Shown here in pieces: positions 1 to 7,896 of a stretch of 64,000 bases of DNA (position 1 is its first letter; each line of letters starts with the position of its first letter). Under the pieces are notes generated by a model. That model made no database searches. It saw only the letters and a program-made list of their open reading frames with translations, and was not told the origin of the DNA. This DNA is from a bacterium (GTDB lineage: Bacteria > Auribacterota > UBA3054). The stretch is taken from positions 1 to 64,000 of the forward strand of contig JAFYXV010000010.1 of NCBI GenBank assembly GCA_017557885.1, given 5' to 3'. The position numbers and the translations under genes were made by a program.

Positions 1-134
1 CATCTAAGTGCCAAGCCCCCTCCAAGATTAGATTTCCCCATCAGGCTCGTGGTAGACTACCACGTTGATAGGCAGGATGTGTAAGACCAGCAATGGTTTC
101 AGCTAACCTGTACTAAAGGCACGATTGGCTTGAT
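1..134 (+). rRNA. 23S rRNA, 3' end (partial)
   Basis: The first ~134 bases match the conserved 3' end of bacterial 23S rRNA: the segment around GTTGATAGGCAGGATGTGTA, then AGCTAACCTGTACTAA, then a terminal strand ending near GGCTTGA. The gene enters from outside the window. The 3' boundary is approximate, set by alignment from memory to the E. coli 23S terminus. A 54-base spacer separates it from the 5S gene. Confidence 0.93.
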
Positions 135-188
135 TTATATACAATTTTCTCATGACCTCAGTGAAAACCTTCCTTTCCGATATTTTTA

Positions 189-300
<112 letters not shown>

Positions 301-310
301 TTCAATTTTA

Positions 311-347
311 GAGCGCTCTGGGGGGATGCCTTCAGAGCGCTTTTTTT
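311..347 (+). terminator. rRNA operon rho-independent terminator
   Basis: AGCGCTCTG (312-320) pairs with CAGAGCGCT (333-341) around a GGGGGATGCCTT loop and is followed by seven T. It ends the rrn operon. The T-tract finishes only 15 bases before the gltA start codon, so any transcript reaching gltA from upstream must pass it. Confidence 0.9.
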
Positions 348-361
348 CGCAGGAGAGACCT

Positions 362-1723
362 ATGAACGACAACAAGATCAGATCAGAATACTTAGTCTGC
401 AAATTGTCCGACGAAATGAAGAACGCCACCAAGATCGACGCGGAGCTCTTCAAACGCCTGGACGTTAAGCGCGGGCTCAGAAACGAGGACGGCACGGGCG
501 TGCTGGCCGGTCTTACCAATATTGGCGACGTCGTAGGTTATGAACGAGATGAAAACGGGAATCTGATCCCCATCAACGGCCGCCTCTATTACAGAGGCTA
601 CGAAGTCTCCGATCTTGCGACCACCGCCATAAAAGAGGGCCGCTTCGGTTTCGAGGAAGTCGCTTATCTCCTGCTCTCCGGCAGACTGCCCGACAGCGAA
701 GAGCTCATCTCCTTCCAGAATCTCCTTAGGGACAACATGCCCCTGGAGCATCAGACCATTTTGCACATCATTGAACTGGAAGGCAGCAACATCATGAACA
801 TCCTGGCCAGGAGCGTTCTGGAATTCTACACCTTCGACAAGAATCCTGACGACGTTTCCAGGGACAACCTCATGCGCCAAAGCATAGAGCTCATATCCAA
901 GATCCCCGCGACGATCGCTTACGCTTACAATATGCTCCGCCACGCGGAGCAGGGCAAGACGCTGCACTTAAGGCACCCGCAGGACAATCTCTCTTTCGCG
1001 GAAAACTTCCTTTACATGCTGAAAGGCTCCGATTACACGCCTCTTGACGCCCAGACGCTCGATCTTCTTCTTATCGTTCACGCTGAGCACGGCGGCGGTA
1101 ACAACTCGACCTTCACGGTGAGAGTCACCTCCTCCGCCGGTACGGACACCTACTCCTCCATTGCGGCGGGAATCGGTTCCCTTAAAGGACCTTTGCATGG
1201 CGGCGCGAATCTGAAAGTCAAAGCCATGCTGCAATACATCAAAGAAAATCTCAAGGATCAAAGCGACCAGAAAGCGTTGGAAAAGATCCTTGTGAAGATA
1301 TTGAAGAAGGAAGCCTTCGACGGCTCCGGCCTCATCTACGGCATCGGGCACGCGGTCTATACGCTTTCCGACCCCAGGGCGGAGCTTCTGAAAAAGATGG
1401 CCGCCGAACTGGCCAAAGAAAAAGGCCGGGAAGAGGAATTCAAGTTCCTTCTGAATTTCGAAAAGATCGCGGCGGAGACCATCTACAAAGTGAAAGGCCG
1501 CAAGAAAGACCTCTGCGCCAATGTTGACCTTTACTCCGGCTTCGTTTACGACCTCATCGGCATCCCGCAGGAAATTTATACTCCCCTCTTCGCCATGTCC
1601 CGTATCGTCGGCTGGTGCGCTCACCGCAACGAAGAACTCAATTTCCAAGGCCGCCGCATCATACGTCCCGCCTACCGCTGCGTGACCGACGAGAACTATT
1701 ACGTGCCCTTAGAGGAGCGTTGA
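362..1723 (+). CDS. gltA: Citrate synthase
   Basis: A 453-residue cytosolic enzyme condensing acetyl-CoA and oxaloacetate to citrate. The expected catalytic landmarks are visible: HAEHGGGNNSTF (about residue 239), GIGHAVYT (about 327) and CANVDLYSG with the catalytic Asp (about 388). The start was set at ATG 362 because AGGAGAG lies just before it. An in-frame ATG at 326 sits inside the rrn terminator hairpin and is unlikely. Length suits the citrate/2-methylcitrate synthase family; activity on propionyl-CoA cannot be excluded. There is no room for a separate promoter between the rrn terminator and this gene. In a probable anaerobe its role is likely glutamate precursor supply (inference). 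Confidence 0.93.
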   Translation: MNDNKIRSEYLVCKLSDEMKNATKIDAELFKRLDVKRGLRNEDGTGVLAGLTNIGDVVGYERDENGNLIPINGRLYYRGYEVSDLATTAIKEGRFGFEEVAYLLLSGRLPDSEELISFQNLLRDNMPLEHQTILHIIELEGSNIMNILARSVLEFYTFDKNPDDVSRDNLMRQSIELISKIPATIAYAYNMLRHAEQGKTLHLRHPQDNLSFAENFLYMLKGSDYTPLDAQTLDLLLIVHAEHGGGNNSTFTVRVTSSAGTDTYSSIAAGIGSLKGPLHGGANLKVKAMLQYIKENLKDQSDQKALEKILVKILKKEAFDGSGLIYGIGHAVYTLSDPRAELLKKMAAELAKEKGREEEFKFLLNFEKIAAETIYKVKGRKKDLCANVDLYSGFVYDLIGIPQEIYTPLFAMSRIVGWCAHRNEELNFQGRRIIRPAYRCVTDENYYVPLEER

Positions 1724-1727
1724 GATT

Positions 1728-1736
1728 TGCTATAAT
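1728..1736 (+). promoter_or_regulatory. Extended -10 promoter before metallophosphoesterase gene
   Basis: TGC followed by a perfect TATAAT (1731-1736) lies just past the gltA stop. No good -35 is seen at 17 bp. Transcription would start near 1743, leaving a very short leader before ATG 1751. Confidence 0.5.
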
Positions 1737-1750
1737 CGTAGAGGTAATAT

Positions 1751-3058
1751 ATGCTCAAACCAAAAACCTCTATGAAAAAATCAATATTAGCAATTCTTAT
1801 GAGCACGCTTGTTTCTCTTGGCGCGCAAACGCAAACTCAAACGCAGCCTCTTGACAAAGTGGGCAATCTGGAGCCCTGGGTGCAGTTAATTGGCACCGAT
1901 ACCCTGGCGGTAACCTTCCTGACAGGGGGAGCGGCCAAAGGCACCGTATTGTGGCGCCAGGGTGAAAACGAGGAGTGGCAGAAGGCCGCTCCGGAAATCA
2001 AAGACGGCCTCATCAGGGCCAACGGCACGATCCAGCGCGCCTTCATCAAAGGCTTCGATCCTCTGAAACCGGTCTTCGTTAAGCCGGTGAGCGAACCCAT
2101 AAAGAAATTCGGAGCTTACAACGTTGATTTTTCCGGCGCCAAAGAAGGCAAGGAAGTGAAGATCAAAGCGCCCCTGTCCAGGGACGGACGCCTTGTTGTC
2201 GGCGTAGTCTGCGATCTGCACAACCAGACGGCCCGCCTGCTGCCGACGCTGAAGGTCTTGGGAGACGACCTTTCGCTCTGCGTTCTGCTGGGCGACATCT
2301 GCGACGCTCCCGGCAGTACGGGCGACATAGTCAACAATCTGGCGACGCCTCTGGCGGCGCTTTCCAAGAACGGTCTTCTGACGCTCGCAATAAGGGGAAA
2401 TCACGAATGCCGGGGCGCCGGCGCCAGGGACATTCCCGAATATCTATCCCGTCCCAACGACCGCTACTACGGCGCCTTGACCTTAGGCTGCGCCAGGATC
2501 GTCTTCCTTGACACCGGCGAGGACAAGCCCAAGGACCACGCGGAATACAGCGGTCTTATCGACTTCGACGCTTATCTGCAGGAAGAGGCGGAATGGCTGA
2601 AGAAAGAAGTTGAGAGCGCCGAGTGGCAGACCGCGACCTGGCGCATAGTCTTCATGCACATCCCGCCCAGAGAATCTCCCGAGGAGCACAGCTATCCTGT
2701 CGTGGAGAACGGGGCCAGGATCTTCGCTCCCTGCTTGATCGGAAAAGGCGTTGACATAGCGATCTCCGGCCACGAGCATAAGGAAGCTTTCCTTAGCGAA
2801 GAGGACGCGAAAAAATACAACCTGGACTTCCCAGTGTTGATAGGCGGGGGCGGCAGCAGTTTCAAGACCACCGATCATGCTCTGCGCTTTGAGATCGCGC
2901 CCGGGGAGCTTTACCTCCCAAAATTTGATTGGCGTAAGATCAAGCAGCAGGATCAGAAGCAGGCGACATCCTCTTCTCAGGACAATCAAAAATCAAACGA
3001 TATTTGGTCAAAAATCAACGATATTTGGCAAATAATTGAGAAAAACAGGCAAAAATAG
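1751..3058 (+). CDS. Secreted calcineurin-like metallophosphoesterase (paralog 1)
   Basis: 435 residues. A signal peptide begins at Met1 or more conventionally at Met8 (ATG 1772); GAGG at 1741-1744 favours ATG 1751. Residues about 30-130 resemble the fibronectin-like N-domain of purple-acid-phosphatase-type enzymes. The catalytic domain shows the dinuclear-metal motifs in order: CDLHNQ, LLGDICD, IRGNHE, FMHIPP and SGHEHKE. A phosphatase or phosphodiesterase acting outside the cytoplasm is expected; substrate unknown. The C-terminal ~40 residues are Gln/Lys/Asn-rich and contain a repeated NDIW, encoded by a 21-bp direct repeat that merges into the downstream A-tract array. The next gene is a paralog with the same architecture. 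Confidence 0.82.
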   Translation: MLKPKTSMKKSILAILMSTLVSLGAQTQTQTQPLDKVGNLEPWVQLIGTDTLAVTFLTGGAAKGTVLWRQGENEEWQKAAPEIKDGLIRANGTIQRAFIKGFDPLKPVFVKPVSEPIKKFGAYNVDFSGAKEGKEVKIKAPLSRDGRLVVGVVCDLHNQTARLLPTLKVLGDDLSLCVLLGDICDAPGSTGDIVNNLATPLAALSKNGLLTLAIRGNHECRGAGARDIPEYLSRPNDRYYGALTLGCARIVFLDTGEDKPKDHAEYSGLIDFDAYLQEEAEWLKKEVESAEWQTATWRIVFMHIPPRESPEEHSYPVVENGARIFAPCLIGKGVDIAISGHEHKEAFLSEEDAKKYNLDFPVLIGGGGSSFKTTDHALRFEIAPGELYLPKFDWRKIKQQDQKQATSSSQDNQKSNDIWSKINDIWQIIEKNRQK

Positions 3059-3301
3059 TTAAAAAACGCTCAAAAATCGTTAAAAACAATTGCGGCAATA
3101 TAAAGCGGAAGAGCTTTAACGGCTTTTTAATGAAAAACAAGCAAAAATAAGTAAAAATCAACAAAAAACTAGCTAAAAACGGCTAAAAACGAATAAAAAC
3201 CGTCATAATTACATATAACACAACCAGACACTCGGCTTTTTAAAGCGAAAACGCCAAAAATACGCAAAAATCGCTAAAAAATAGCCAAAAACAAGCAAAA
3301 A
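2988..3301 (+). repeat. Array of helically phased A-tracts (predicted curved DNA)
   Basis: Runs of 4-6 A recur at close to one helical turn. First A at 3041, 3051, 3061, 3072, 3082; then 3133, 3143, 3153, 3163, 3175, 3185, 3195; then 3248, 3256, 3266, 3276, 3287, 3297. Two more at 2988 and 3010 lie inside the preceding gene. The tracts fill the whole 244-base gap between the two metallophosphoesterase genes and run up to the next ATG. A-tracts phased near 10.3 bp bend DNA in one direction. No Shine-Dalgarno sequence is visible before ATG 3303. Confidence 0.85.
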
Positions 3302-3302
3302 C

Positions 3303-4472
3303 ATGAAAAAAGTAATCATTTTAAGCGTTTTTGCGGCTTGCGCCGCCCTGGCAGGAGAAACCCCCGTGACCAACTTATTCGAATCGACTCCCTGGATCCT
3401 TTTGACCGGCTCCCATGAAGTAGGCTTTAACTGGATGACCACCCAGCCCGCCAACTCCTGGCTGGAATACCGCCAGGACACCAATTCGGAATGGAAGGTG
3501 TCCTACTACGCCAAATACGGCCTGAAGGACGCCAATACTCTCTACCATAGGGCGTACGTCAAAGATTACGATCCCAAGAAGCCCATATGGTACCGTTTCG
3601 TGGGAAGGGAAGTCATAAAGTTCCAATCCTTCACCGCGAAATTTCATCCGGAAGTAAGGTCTGAAGAAGGCATGCTGAAACCTGTGGTCAGGGAGGACGG
3701 AAGCTGGACCGCCGCTGTTTTTCAGGACGTTCACAGTCAGAACGACATGTACGATCCACTGCTTAAACTGGCCGGCGACGATATTACCCTGGCTGTTTCC
3801 AACGGCGACCCCTGCCATTATTTCAACTGCGAAGAAGACGTTGCCAAGAACTTGGGCAGGCCTTTGGGCGTTTTCGCAAAGCAAGGCATTATGGCCACCT
3901 TCGTCAGGGGCAACCACGAAACACGCGGCTCTCACGCCAGGTACGTCCCCAAATACATGACGCTCCGCAACGACCAGTATTACGGCACGGCGGACCTAGG
4001 TTTCGCCCGTGTTCTTTTCCTTGATTCCGGCGACGACAGGGCGGACTGGGGCTGGATGTACGACGGTTCCATCGCCTTCAAGCCCTATATGCTCGAGCAG
4101 GGCGAATGGCTGAGAAAAGAAGTTGCTTCCGATGATTACAAGAACGCCAAATGGAAAGTCGTCTTCATGCACATTCCGCCCAAACCGGACGACGCCGACG
4201 AAGACAGGGCCGAGCCGCACTTCGAAGACCAGGTGCCGACGCTTGTCAAGGCGGAGCCGGACATCGTGCTCTGCGGTCATGACCACCGCTACCAGTACTA
4301 CAACAAGGAAGATGCCAAGAAGATGGGCTTCTCATTCCCCTTCGTTATCGGCGACAGCAAGCCGCTCACAAGGGCCACGGTAACCAGATTGGATGTCGCT
4401 GAAAAAGAGCTGGGCGTGAAAGTTTTCCGCGGCGACGGCGTTACGCTGACGAACGAAGTCTGGAAGAAATAA
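3303..4472 (+). CDS. Secreted calcineurin-like metallophosphoesterase (paralog 2)
   Basis: 389 residues with a signal peptide of about 17 residues ending ALAG. An N-terminal domain (STPWILLTGSHEVGFNWM onward) aligns with that of the preceding gene, followed by metal-binding motifs FQDVHSQ, NGDPCHY, VRGNHE, FMHIPP and CGHDHRY. The GDPCH variant of the usual GDxxD/H motif is worth noting. It lacks the Gln/Asn-rich tail of paralog 1. A periplasmic or surface phosphoesterase is inferred; substrate unknown. It has no visible ribosome-binding site and begins at the edge of the phased A-tract array. A bidirectional terminator follows. Confidence 0.82.
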   Translation: MKKVIILSVFAACAALAGETPVTNLFESTPWILLTGSHEVGFNWMTTQPANSWLEYRQDTNSEWKVSYYAKYGLKDANTLYHRAYVKDYDPKKPIWYRFVGREVIKFQSFTAKFHPEVRSEEGMLKPVVREDGSWTAAVFQDVHSQNDMYDPLLKLAGDDITLAVSNGDPCHYFNCEEDVAKNLGRPLGVFAKQGIMATFVRGNHETRGSHARYVPKYMTLRNDQYYGTADLGFARVLFLDSGDDRADWGWMYDGSIAFKPYMLEQGEWLRKEVASDDYKNAKWKVVFMHIPPKPDDADEDRAEPHFEDQVPTLVKAEPDIVLCGHDHRYQYYNKEDAKKMGFSFPFVIGDSKPLTRATVTRLDVAEKELGVKVFRGDGVTLTNEVWKK

Positions 4473-4488
4473 CGGTTGTTAGCATTGT

Positions 4489-4525
4489 TTTCAGTTATCG
4501 CAAAATTTGCGACAACTGAAATTTT
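4489..4525. repeat. Inverted repeat after metallophosphoesterase gene
   Basis: TTTCAGTT (4489-4496) pairs with AACTGAAA (4514-4521). The inner arms TCGCAAA and TTTGCGA extend the stem across one A/C mismatch. ATTTT follows, so it may act as an auxiliary terminator for the plus-strand gene. Confidence 0.5.
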
Positions 4526-4603
4526 AAAAACTTCGGTGATAATGAGGTGAACCCCAAATCTTAGACAGATTTGGGGTTCACATTAGATAAGCCGAGGTTT
4601 TTT
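4526..4603. terminator. Nested bidirectional terminator between convergent genes
   Basis: An outer stem AAAAACTTCGG / CCGAGGTTTTT (4526-4536 with 4592-4602, one G-T wobble) carries A and T runs suited to termination on both strands. Inside sits a perfect 15-bp hairpin, GTGAACCCCAAATCT (4547-4561) with its complement (4567-4581) and a 5-base loop. It lies between the plus-strand metallophosphoesterase and the minus-strand thioesterase. Confidence 0.7.
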
Positions 4604-4630
4604 CTTAAGAGTCTTTGTTTTGCGCCTGAT

Positions 4631-5365
4631 TTAAGCCAGCGTGCCGGCGGCTTGGAAGCGTTCGGCGCCGCTTTCGTCCGAGGCGATGACCGCGAAGGAG
4701 CGGTCGTCGTTCACCTTGGCGCGCCAAAATAATTTTTCGCCGCTTTTGGTGGCTTTGGAGAAATTGACGGTGAGGTCCTCGAAATACGGCGCGGTCTTCG
4801 TCAGTTCCGCGATGGCGCTGTGGGTGTAGAGCGCGTATTCCGCGTTGTTCATGTGGCGGTTCAAATCTATCTGCGCGTCGCGGGTGTTGGAGGTGAAGAT
4901 CTCTTTAAGGTTATCCACGGAGGCGGAGGGTTTGTCGGGCGTATCGAAGTAGCCGGGCAGCTCGCTGTTGTCGGGCAGCGGGCAGCTCAGGTTTTCCATT
5001 GGCCGGAGGATCCTGCCGCGTTCCATATCCAAAAGCAGCCAGAGGCTCAGGGCCTGCATAACCTCTTCGCCGTTTTCGTCTTTGATGACGAGGGGACGCA
5101 GGGCGAAAAGTTTGTCGAAGCCCCTGGGGTAGGTGAAAACGGTTAGCTTTTCACCTAAAAGCAGCGGGCGGTTGAAATGCAATCTCATCCTGGAAAGCAC
5201 CCAGATCTTCTTTTCCTTCGCCAGAAAGCGCATGCCGCAGCCTAGGAGTTCCGCGTGCTGGGCGGCGGCTTCCTGAATGTAATCGAAAACGGCGCGCAGT
5301 TTTACTTTGCCGTTGATATCGACTTCGGAATGACGGGGGACGACAGGGAGAATGTGGGTGTTCAT
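4631..5365 (-). CDS. Acyl-ACP thioesterase family protein
   Basis: 244 residues, double hot-dog architecture of the plant FatA/bacterial acyl-ACP thioesterase family. The first hot dog has DYIQEAAAQHAELLG; the second carries DLNRHMNNAEYALY, the family's catalytic Asn/His segment (about residues 167-180). It would hydrolyse acyl-ACP in the cytoplasm to release free fatty acids. It is the last gene of the 8966-to-4631 minus operon, 14 bases after the flavoprotein gene, with AAGGA upstream of the ATG. The acyl chain length preferred cannot be told. Confidence 0.85.
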   Translation of the reverse strand: MNTHILPVVPRHSEVDINGKVKLRAVFDYIQEAAAQHAELLGCGMRFLAKEKKIWVLSRMRLHFNRPLLLGEKLTVFTYPRGFDKLFALRPLVIKDENGEEVMQALSLWLLLDMERGRILRPMENLSCPLPDNSELPGYFDTPDKPSASVDNLKEIFTSNTRDAQIDLNRHMNNAEYALYTHSAIAELTKTAPYFEDLTVNFSKATKSGEKLFWRAKVNDDRSFAVIASDESGAERFQAAGTLA

Positions 5366-5379
5366 AATTTTGTTTTTCC

Positions 5380-6615
5380 TTAGAGCTTACTTCCGGCGAG
5401 GTATCCGGTGGAAAAAGCGGCTTGCAGATTGTAGCCGCCGGTGTCGGCGGCGAGGTCCAGGAGTTCCCCGGTCACTAAGAGATTGGGAACGATCCTGGAA
5501 CGCATGGTGGTGGGGTCGATTTCTTTCAGTTTCACGCCGCCGGCGGTGACGATGGCTTCTTTCAAGGGCCTGGTGGCGGAGATGGGGAAAACTAGTTCCT
5601 TGAGCCAGGAGCGCAGGGCTTTTCTGGTCTTCTGGTCGAGTTGGGAAACGCGTTTGTCCTTGGCCAGGGCAAGATCTTCCAGACAGGGTTCGATCATTTT
5701 GGCGGGCAGCAATTCCTTCAGGAGCGCTTTGACCTGCTTGGAACCGAGGGCGGCGATGTCTCTCAAAAGGCGCAGCTCTAATTGTTCCATCGTTAGGGCG
5801 GGCTTGAGATCGACGGAAACGGCGACCTTGGCGCCTTTCTCCAGATAAAGTCCCGCTTCCTCGGAAAGGGAGAGAATGATGGGGCCGGAAAGGCCGAAAT
5901 GGGTGAAAAGCATTTCCCCGAAAAAGCTCTTTTTGCTTTTGCCGTTCACAAGAAGGGAGGCGCGCACGTTTTTCAGGCTGACGCCCTGGAAACGGGAAGC
6001 CGAATCGCCTTCAACAACAAGCGGAACGAGCGCCGGGCGCAGAGGCACGATGGTGTGGCCGAGTTTGCTTGCCAGTTTTGCACCGCCGCCGTCGGAGCCA
6101 GTCAAAGGGTACGAAGCCCCGCCGCAGGCCAGAAGATAGTTTTTGGCGCAGTATTTTGTGCCGTCTTCCAGGAGGAGGGCTTTGATCTCCTTGGTCTCCT
6201 CATCCTGGATAAAGGAGGCGCAGCGGCAGTTGGTCTTGATGTCCACGCCTAATTCCCAGGCGTAATCAAGGAGCGTTCTGAGGACGTCAGAGGCTTTTTG
6301 GCTTTCCGGAAAGACGCGTCCGCCGCGTTCGGTCACGGTGGCAAGGCCCAGATGGCGGAAAAAGGCCTCCAGCGCCTTATTGTCGAGGGTTTTGAAGGCG
6401 TCCTTGAGGAAGAGGCCGTTGCGGCCGAAATGGCCGTAAAAATCGTCTATGGGCTCGGCGTTGGTAATGTTGCAGCGGCCTTTGCCGGTGATGGCTATTT
6501 TTTTGCCGCAGCGGTCCGTTTTTTCCAGGATAAGAACAGACTTGCCTCTTTTCGCGGCCGCGATGGCCGCCATGAGCCCGGAGGCGCCGCCGCCCACCAC
6601 GATGAGATCAAGCAT
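5380..6615 (-). CDS. FAD-dependent oxidoreductase, YhiN/HI0933 (BaiN-like) family
   Basis: 411 residues. The N-terminal dinucleotide-binding motif is VVGGGASGLMAAIAAAKRG, followed by the family signature GKKIAITGKGRCNITN (residues 37-52). The C-terminal TGELLDLAADTGGYNLQAA segment completes the FAD site. This matches the HI0933/YhiN family, whose substrate is mostly unknown; the bile-acid reductase BaiN is one named member, so the substrate here is not assignable. The start overlaps the end of rlmB by 8 bases, so translational coupling is likely. Confidence 0.87.
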   Translation of the reverse strand: MLDLIVVGGGASGLMAAIAAAKRGKSVLILEKTDRCGKKIAITGKGRCNITNAEPIDDFYGHFGRNGLFLKDAFKTLDNKALEAFFRHLGLATVTERGGRVFPESQKASDVLRTLLDYAWELGVDIKTNCRCASFIQDEETKEIKALLLEDGTKYCAKNYLLACGGASYPLTGSDGGGAKLASKLGHTIVPLRPALVPLVVEGDSASRFQGVSLKNVRASLLVNGKSKKSFFGEMLFTHFGLSGPIILSLSEEAGLYLEKGAKVAVSVDLKPALTMEQLELRLLRDIAALGSKQVKALLKELLPAKMIEPCLEDLALAKDKRVSQLDQKTRKALRSWLKELVFPISATRPLKEAIVTAGGVKLKEIDPTTMRSRIVPNLLVTGELLDLAADTGGYNLQAAFSTGYLAGSKL

Positions 6616-7330
6616 TTCTCAGGGCGTACATGGCGACGCCCGCCGCCACGGATGCGTTAAGGGAATTGATGCGGCCCAATTGGGGAAGTTTTACAACGTA
6701 GTCGGCTTCGTTCAATATGAACTGCCCGACGCCCTTGTCTTCGCCGCCTATGACCAGCATAAGTTTTTCGGGGGCCTCAGCGCTGAGGGCGTCCAGCTCC
6801 ACTTTGCCCGCGCCGTCCAAGGCGGCGATCTTATAGCCCAGCTGCTTGGCGAGCTTCAAATATTGGTTGGCGTTGCGGTCCCGGGCGATCCTCAAGTGTT
6901 CCGAAGCGCCGGCGGAAGCTTTGACGACGGAGGGGTAGATCCCGGGCGAGCCCTTCAGGGGCAGGAAAACTTCCGAGAAGCCGAAGATCTCGGCGCTGCG
7001 AAGTATGGCGCCCACATTCTGGGGGTCTTCCAGGTTGTCCATGAGAAGTATCCTGCTATTCTGCCCCATTTCCCTGGAATCGACGTATGGATACGGAGAG
7101 GCGTAAACGACGACGCCCTGGTTGTCCCGGCTTTCGCACATGCTTATAAGGCGCCCTTTTTCCATCCATTCCAGAGGGATCTGGCGCTTGCCGCAAAGTT
7201 CTGCGATCTTTAGGATCCTGGGATTGCTTTTGGCGCTCTCGGAAAGGAAGACTCGCAATATCTGGCGCCTTTTGGCCTTCATCAGTTCGAAGGCCGGGTT
7301 TATGCCGTAAACAAATTCGGCTTCGCTCAC
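6608..7330 (-). CDS. rlmB: 23S rRNA (guanosine-2'-O-)-methyltransferase RlmB / TrmH family
   Basis: 240 residues, SPOUT-class methyltransferase. An N-terminal substrate-binding domain begins YGINPAFELMKAKRRQI, followed by the three knot motifs: NLEDPQNVGAILRSAEIFG, LVIGGEDKGVGQ and LGRINSLNASVAAGVAMY. RlmB methylates G2251 in the 23S P-loop; other TrmH-family targets are possible. The start codon is GTG (7330), overlapping the TGA of the upstream gene as GTGA. It sits mid-operon between secreted-protein genes and a flavoprotein. Confidence 0.87.
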   Translation of the reverse strand: MSEAEFVYGINPAFELMKAKRRQILRVFLSESAKSNPRILKIAELCGKRQIPLEWMEKGRLISMCESRDNQGVVVYASPYPYVDSREMGQNSRILLMDNLEDPQNVGAILRSAEIFGFSEVFLPLKGSPGIYPSVVKASAGASEHLRIARDRNANQYLKLAKQLGYKIAALDGAGKVELDALSAEAPEKLMLVIGGEDKGVGQFILNEADYVVKLPQLGRINSLNASVAAGVAMYALRNA

Positions 7331-7896
7331 TTCAGATACTCCACCTTGTTTTCGCCGTTTTCACGGAAGGCCACGATGATGGGCACGTTGCGGTAATTGA
7401 CGGTGACCTGCAAAAGAATGGGCTCCGGCATGGTGTCCAAATCGTCCACGATGGCGTTCAGAAGCTGGGAGGTGTTTTCCTGGGCCAGGAAGAAATTGCG
7501 CTTGGCCTTGTCGGTGACCACCAGAAGAATGCCTTTCTTGCCGCCGGCGACTTTTTCTATGAGCCCGGTGAGTCTGGTCTCGAAAACCTTTTTCAGCCTG
7601 GCCACGTAATCCTCCATGACGGCGTAGCCGTCGGCGGTTTCCCAGCCCACGGTGTCGGTGTAGGTCTCGATGCCCTTGGTGTCCCGGTCGGACTTGGCCA
7701 TTTCCCGGTCGGCCCGGCGGTCGTCCCTGGCGTTGAGCTCTTTCTGGACGGGATTGTCCTCTTTGTTGGGCGCCTCAATCTTTTTCTCCGCTTTGGCGGG
7801 AAGGGCGTTGGTGGGCTCGGCTATTTCCCGGGCCTCAAGGGAGGCGGCTCCCAGAAGGAGCGGAAAAATTAAAAGAGGAAAAAACGCTTTCATCAA
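7327..7896 (-). CDS. Secreted protein of unknown function (189 aa)
   Basis: A hydrophobic signal peptide (about residues 1-22, ending SLEA) is followed by a charged, probably disordered segment (about 30-75) rich in Lys, Asp and Arg. A folded C-terminal part follows: VARLKKVFETRLTGLIEK, then alternating hydrophobics ending VPIIVAFRENG. I recognise no family. It is joined by ATGA overlaps or equivalent to the secreted gene before it and to rlmB after it, so it is co-translated with both. Export to the periplasm is inferred from the signal peptide. Confidence 0.75.
   Translation of the reverse strand: MMKAFFPLLIFPLLLGAASLEAREIAEPTNALPAKAEKKIEAPNKEDNPVQKELNARDDRRADREMAKSDRDTKGIETYTDTVGWETADGYAVMEDYVARLKKVFETRLTGLIEKVAGGKKGILLVVTDKAKRNFFLAQENTSQLLNAIVDDLDTMPEPILLQVTVNYRNVPIIVAFRENGENKVEYLK

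Noticed and set aside
326-361. Upstream in-frame ATG for citrate synthase
   Set aside because: It lies within the loop of the rrn terminator and has no ribosome site, whereas ATG 362 has AGGAGAG just ahead and a normal family N-terminus.
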